Positions 60,840-64,000 of a stretch of 64,000 bases of DNA are shown here, piece after piece. The notes beneath the pieces were generated by a model that did not search any database, had not been told where the DNA came from, and worked only from the letters and a program-made list of their open reading frames with translations. Made by a program: the position numbers and the translations under genes. The stretch comes from JADGRA01 sp052143535 (GTDB taxonomy: Bacteria > Myxococcota > Myxococcia > Myxococcales > Myxococcaceae): the NCBI GenBank assembly GCA_052143535.1, contig JBKQSS010000050.1:1-64000 (forward strand), given 5' to 3'. Positions within the stretch are counted from its first letter, which is position 1, and every line of letters begins with the position of its first letter.

Positions 60840-62231
60840 ATGGCGCACTTCGACCTGATTGTCATCGGCTCTGGCCCGGCTGGAGAAAAGGGCGCTGCCC
60901 AGGCGGCCTACTTCAAGAAGAAGGTGGCGCTGGTGGAGTGGCGCCCGGTCCTCGGCGGCGCCGGCGCGAACACCGGCACCCTGCCCAGCAAGACGCTTCG
61001 CGAGACCGCGCTCTACCTGTCCGGCTTCCGTCAGCGCGGGCTGTTCGGTGTGGAGATGAATCTCTCCCATCGGGCCGGTGTCCGAGACCTCCTCTTCCGT
61101 GAGCGTGCCGTTTCACACGAGGAGAGCGTCCGTGTGCAGCAGAACATGCATTCCCACGGCGTCGAGGTCTTCCAGGGCAAGGGGCGTCTGGTGGACCCGC
61201 ACACCGTGGTCGTCCGCCGCCCGGGCACAGAGGAGAAGCTGACCGGCGACGTGGTGCTTTTGGCGACTGGCTCGCGGCCACTTCACCCGCCCTTGTTTCC
61301 CTTTGGAGCGAGCGGCATTTACGACTCGGACACCATTCTCCAAATGGAGGAGGTGCCGCACTCGCTGGTGGTGGTGGGAGGGGGCGTCATTGGCTGCGAA
61401 TACGCGTGCACCTTTGCGGCGCTTGGCATTCCGGTGACCTTGGTCGAGCCGCGCTCACCGCTGTTGAATTTTCTCGACAGCGAGATGTCGCAGCGCCTTC
61501 AGGACCGGATGAGCGACCTCGGCGTGCACTTCAGGCTCCCGGACGCGGTGGAGACGGTGGAGGTCGAGGAGGGACGCATCACCCTCGGTTTGAAGAGCGG
61601 AGAGACGGTGCAATCGGCCGCGGTCCTGGTGGCGATGGGACGGTGCTCCAACAGTCGCAACCTTGGGCTGGAAGAGGTGGGCGTCGTCATCGCCGAGCGC
61701 GACCGCATCCAAGTCAACGCCCATTTCCAGACGTCGGTACCGCACATCTACGCTGCTGGCGACGTCATTGGGTTTCCAGCGCTGGCTTCCACCGCCATGG
61801 AGCAGGCACGGGTGGCCATGGCGCACGCCTTCTCGCTGTACTCGAAGAACGCGCTGGCGCCAACACTGCCCTATGGCCTGTACACCATCCCGGAGCTCTC
61901 CATGGCCGGCGAGACCGAGGAGTCGCTCAAGAAGCTTGAGGTGCCCTATGTGGTTGGTCGCGCCTCCTATGCCACCAACGCGCGCGGCCAAATCATCGGA
62001 GATGGGGGTGGCTTCTTGAAGCTCATCTTCCGCCGCGAGGACATGAAGCTGCTCGGCGTGCATGTGATGGGCGAGGCGGCCTCGGAACTGGTGCACATCG
62101 GGCTCACGGCCATCCTGCTTGGCGGCACCGCGCAGCTCTTCATCGAGAGCTGCTACAACTACCCGACGCTGTCCGAGACGTACAAGTACGCCACCTACAA
62201 CGCGCTCGCCCAGCGCGACCCAGTAGCCTGA
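60840..62231 (+). CDS. sthA: Soluble (Si-specific) NAD(P)+ transhydrogenase
   Basis: 463 residues. A flavoprotein of the disulfide-reductase fold (FAD GSGPAGEKGAAQAAYFKKK; NAD GGGVIGCEYACTFAALG; C-terminal dimerisation domain). The disulfide-forming cysteines of lipoamide dehydrogenases are absent: the segment reads GGAGANTGTLPSKTLRE, as in SthA. It transfers hydride between NADPH and NAD+, usually to dispose of excess NADPH. It precedes a TauE/SafE gene by 15 bp on the same strand. Confidence 0.95.
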   Translation: MAHFDLIVIGSGPAGEKGAAQAAYFKKKVALVEWRPVLGGAGANTGTLPSKTLRETALYLSGFRQRGLFGVEMNLSHRAGVRDLLFRERAVSHEESVRVQQNMHSHGVEVFQGKGRLVDPHTVVVRRPGTEEKLTGDVVLLATGSRPLHPPLFPFGASGIYDSDTILQMEEVPHSLVVVGGGVIGCEYACTFAALGIPVTLVEPRSPLLNFLDSEMSQRLQDRMSDLGVHFRLPDAVETVEVEEGRITLGLKSGETVQSAAVLVAMGRCSNSRNLGLEEVGVVIAERDRIQVNAHFQTSVPHIYAAGDVIGFPALASTAMEQARVAMAHAFSLYSKNALAPTLPYGLYTIPELSMAGETEESLKKLEVPYVVGRASYATNARGQIIGDGGGFLKLIFRREDMKLLGVHVMGEAASELVHIGLTAILLGGTAQLFIESCYNYPTLSETYKYATYNALAQRDPVA

Positions 62232-62258
62232 AGCCCCGCCACACGGGTGCCCCTTGCC

Positions 62259-63044
62259 ATGGAGCATTTCTCTTACTTGGGCCTGGGGTTGCTTTTTGCC
62301 TCGGCGGTAGGCGCCGGGGTGATGAACGCCATGGCCGGCGGGGGTACCCTGTTGACGTTCCCGTCGTTGCTGGCGGCCGGAGTGTCGCCGGTGATGGCCA
62401 ATGCCACCAATGCCGTGGCGCTGGTGCCGGGGTCCATCACCTCGGGCTTCACCTTTCGGCGGGAGTTGGGCCAACACGGCCCGCGCCTGGTGCTCTACCT
62501 CATCGCCTCGAGCGTCCTCGGTGGCTGCGTCGGCGCCATCCTGGTGGCGGTGGCCGGCGACGCGCTGTTTCGTCGACTGGTCCCTGGCCTCATCATCGGC
62601 TCCACAGTGCTCTTCATCCTCCAGGAGCCATTGCGGCGCTGGCGCGAGCACCAGGCGTCGGCCGGCCACGTCAGGCCAAGCCCTGGAGAAGGCAGCATCT
62701 GGGGCCTGGCCATTGTCCACTTCCTGGTGTCCGTGTACGGCGGCTTCTTTGGAGCGGGGATGGGCATTCTGATGCTTGCCGAGCTGGGCTTCATCGGGCT
62801 CACCAACATTCACCAAATGAATGCCCTTAAAAACTTCGGGGCTGCCTTCATCAACCTCACCGCTGCGCTGACATTCATTGTGGCCGGGCTCGTCTTCTGG
62901 CGACTGGCGGCGCTGATGGCGGTCGGCGGCATTCTCGGGGGCTGGGGCGGGGCGCGGCTGGCTCAGCGCATTGGGCAGGGCCCCGTCCGCTGGGTGGTGG
63001 TGGCCATTGGCCTCACTACCGGAGTGGCGACGCTTTTGCGCTGA
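62259..63044 (+). CDS. TauE/SafE-family membrane transporter
   Basis: 261 residues from the ATG at 62259 (an in-frame GTG at 62247 would add four). It has eight hydrophobic helices in two halves; the AVGAGVMNAMAGGGTLLTFPSLL opening and FLVSVYGGFFGAGMGILML midpoint with repeated glycines are the family signature. Members export sulfoacetate, sulfite or related C2-C3 anions. It shares the strand with sthA; whether they are functionally linked is not clear. Confidence 0.92.
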   Translation: MEHFSYLGLGLLFASAVGAGVMNAMAGGGTLLTFPSLLAAGVSPVMANATNAVALVPGSITSGFTFRRELGQHGPRLVLYLIASSVLGGCVGAILVAVAGDALFRRLVPGLIIGSTVLFILQEPLRRWREHQASAGHVRPSPGEGSIWGLAIVHFLVSVYGGFFGAGMGILMLAELGFIGLTNIHQMNALKNFGAAFINLTAALTFIVAGLVFWRLAALMAVGGILGGWGGARLAQRIGQGPVRWVVVAIGLTTGVATLLR

Positions 63045-63359
63045 GAAGGGGCCCGGGGGGGGTACCCGGCCCGACAGTCTTGCCAGCCGAGCCCCGGGGT
63101 ACGGCCAACCCCACCACGCGGCCGAGGACCCAGGCGTGGACGCCCTAAGCCTCCGAGACACTTGGGCCCACTGCCTGCGGCGGGCGGCTTGCACGTCCTT
63201 CGGGCGAGGACTAGGGCGCGGTCGCCCCCGGGCGGGACCCGGTGGTGCCGGCCTTGAGTCCAACCGGGCCGGTCGAGCGGTTGCTAACGAGTCCACCCAG
63301 CGCTCGAGAGGCAGTCCGTCAGTCCGCCAGCGCCCGCGAAAGTTGCCCGGGTGGGCCTC
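63045..63359. other. Intergenic stretch, no gene recognised
   Basis: 315 bp, very GC-rich, with several inverted repeats (for example CCGGCC 63248-63253 with GGCCGG 63267-63272) and a strong GC hairpin near 63050-63070 just after the transporter stop. No tRNA, tmRNA or RNase P signature was seen on either strand. A small RNA is possible but unsupported. Confidence 0.4.
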
Positions 63360-63674
63360 TCAGGATTGCGCCAGCGTGCCCGGTGGGAGCGCCGGAAGGA
63401 CGGAGGCCGGGATGAGCGCGGGCAACTCGCCTGCGGTCCCGAGCGCGCCGTTGGCCTCAGCTTCGCGGAGCAGCTCGCCGTTGCTCAACTCCTCCTGCCA
63501 TTCCTTGGGGTTGGAAGGCCAGGTGAAGGACTCCGGAACCGCGCCGCCGCCAAACTGGTGTTGCCCCAGGGCGTCTGGAAAAAGGGGCGTCCACTTCCCT
63601 CGCTCCTCGGGCTCGTGGGTGACCCGACTGCGGTCCTGGGGGAGGAGAAACGGAGGAGCCGGGGGAATGTCCAT
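63360..63674 (-). CDS. Hypothetical protein, proline-rich
   Basis: 104 residues from the ATG at 63674; no clear ribosome site, and the frame is open another 40 codons upstream, so the start is uncertain. Third codon positions are strongly GC (about 80 percent), and the amino-acid mix (MDIPPAPPFLLPQDRSRV..., SNGELLREAEANGALGTAG) looks natural, which favours a real gene over a shadow. It has no signal peptide or membrane helix and no family I recognise. It is divergent from glpD. Confidence 0.55.
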   Translation of the reverse strand: MDIPPAPPFLLPQDRSRVTHEPEERGKWTPLFPDALGQHQFGGGAVPESFTWPSNPKEWQEELSNGELLREAEANGALGTAGELPALIPASVLPALPPGTLAQS

Positions 63675-63738
63675 GGCGAAGACACGACTCTGCGACAGCT
63701 CGGGGGGCAATGGGAAGAGGGTAGAGTGACGCGCGCCG

Positions 63739-64000
63739 ATGGACCGTGCCCAGAACCTCGACCGGCTGAGCGAAGGCTTCGACGTGGCAATCATCGGCGG
63801 TGGCGCGACGGGCCTCGGTGCAGCCGTGGAGAGCGCTTCGCGCGGCTACCGCACGGTGCTCTTTGAGGCACACGACTTCGCCAAGGGGACCTCCAGCCGC
63901 TCTACCAAGCTGGTCCACGGAGGCGTGCGTTACCTGGCCCAAGGCAACGTCGGGCTGGTGCGCGAAGCGCTGCGCGAGCGGGGACGGCTGCGGCGGAACG
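63739..64000 (+). CDS. glpD: Glycerol-3-phosphate dehydrogenase, N-terminal part (runs off window)
   Basis: 87 codons are visible before the window ends. The N-terminus reads LSEGFDVAIIGGGATGLGAA (FAD-binding glycine motif), then GYRTVLFEAHDFAKGTSSRS and TKLVHGGVRYLAQGN, the GlpD/GlpA-type signature. The enzyme oxidises sn-glycerol-3-phosphate to dihydroxyacetone phosphate at the membrane and feeds quinones. The start ATG is at 63739. Its 3' part and neighbours cannot be seen. Confidence 0.92.
   Translation, partial: MDRAQNLDRLSEGFDVAIIGGGATGLGAAVESASRGYRTVLFEAHDFAKGTSSRSTKLVHGGVRYLAQGNVGLVREALRERGRLRRN

Noticed and set aside
63045..63359. Possible structured RNA (RNase P, tmRNA, tRNA)
   Set aside because: No conserved core sequence of these RNAs or tRNA T-loop was found on either strand; inverted repeats alone are expected at this GC content.

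Overview
The window looks like a chromosomal stretch of a high-GC Gram-negative predator-type bacterium, most probably a myxobacterium (Myxococcota). The indications are very high GC at third codon positions, a Ser/Thr kinase beside an FHA-type sigma-54 activator, a multidomain enzyme resembling the myxobacterial ether-lipid protein ElbD, a SWIB-domain protein with a lysine-rich tail, many TTG/GTG starts and pervasive 4-bp stop/start overlaps. I found no tRNA, rRNA, CRISPR array, insertion sequence or prophage; everything reads as long-resident chromosome.

Left part (1-20 kb): the 3' end of a UvrD/PcrA helicase, a PQQ-propeller lipoprotein coupled to glgC, a Tat-exported GMC oxidoreductase pair, a small membrane protein behind a good sigma-54 (-24/-12) promoter, an FHA sigma-54 activator divergent from a membrane Ser/Thr kinase, then a tightly overlapping envelope operon: alpha-2-macroglobulin lipoprotein, penicillin-binding protein 1C and a SpoIID-like protein. 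A second sigma-54-like motif precedes that operon. A glutathione S-transferase and an Ada methyltransferase follow.

Middle (20-38 kb): a six-gene minus-strand operon (30208 down to 20110) holds two NAD-dependent epimerases, a HAD phosphatase, a LarA/DUF2088 protein, a 1461-residue reductase-ligase-ACP-acyltransferase and an ArnT-like glycosyltransferase. It resembles the ether-lipid (elb) cluster of Myxococcus. Then come the SWIB protein, a DoxX protein, a zinc-ribbon membrane protein, the debranching enzyme GlgX, TerC, ApaG, ferrochelatase and a Sua5-type tRNA-modification enzyme.

Right part (38-64 kb): a TIGR01777 epimerase; a Gld-type ABC transporter operon ending in an unusual fusion of a cysteine-less alkyltransferase-like domain with an AlkA glycosylase; a Spy-like protein, small protein and two-component system with histidine-rich segments; a kinase/small protein/acyl-CoA dehydrogenase trio matching the LvaABC arrangement for 4-hydroxyacyl-CoA breakdown; an M1-type peptidase group; a DMT transporter; a GH63-like glucosidase; a HpcH-type aldolase; soluble transhydrogenase; a TauE/SafE transporter; a small hypothetical gene; and the 5' end of glpD, which runs off the window.

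Shared themes are envelope and lipid remodelling, glycogen metabolism (glgC, glgX, glucosidase), alkylation repair and sigma-54/phosphothreonine signalling. Functions are read from sequence motifs and family knowledge; no database search was possible.
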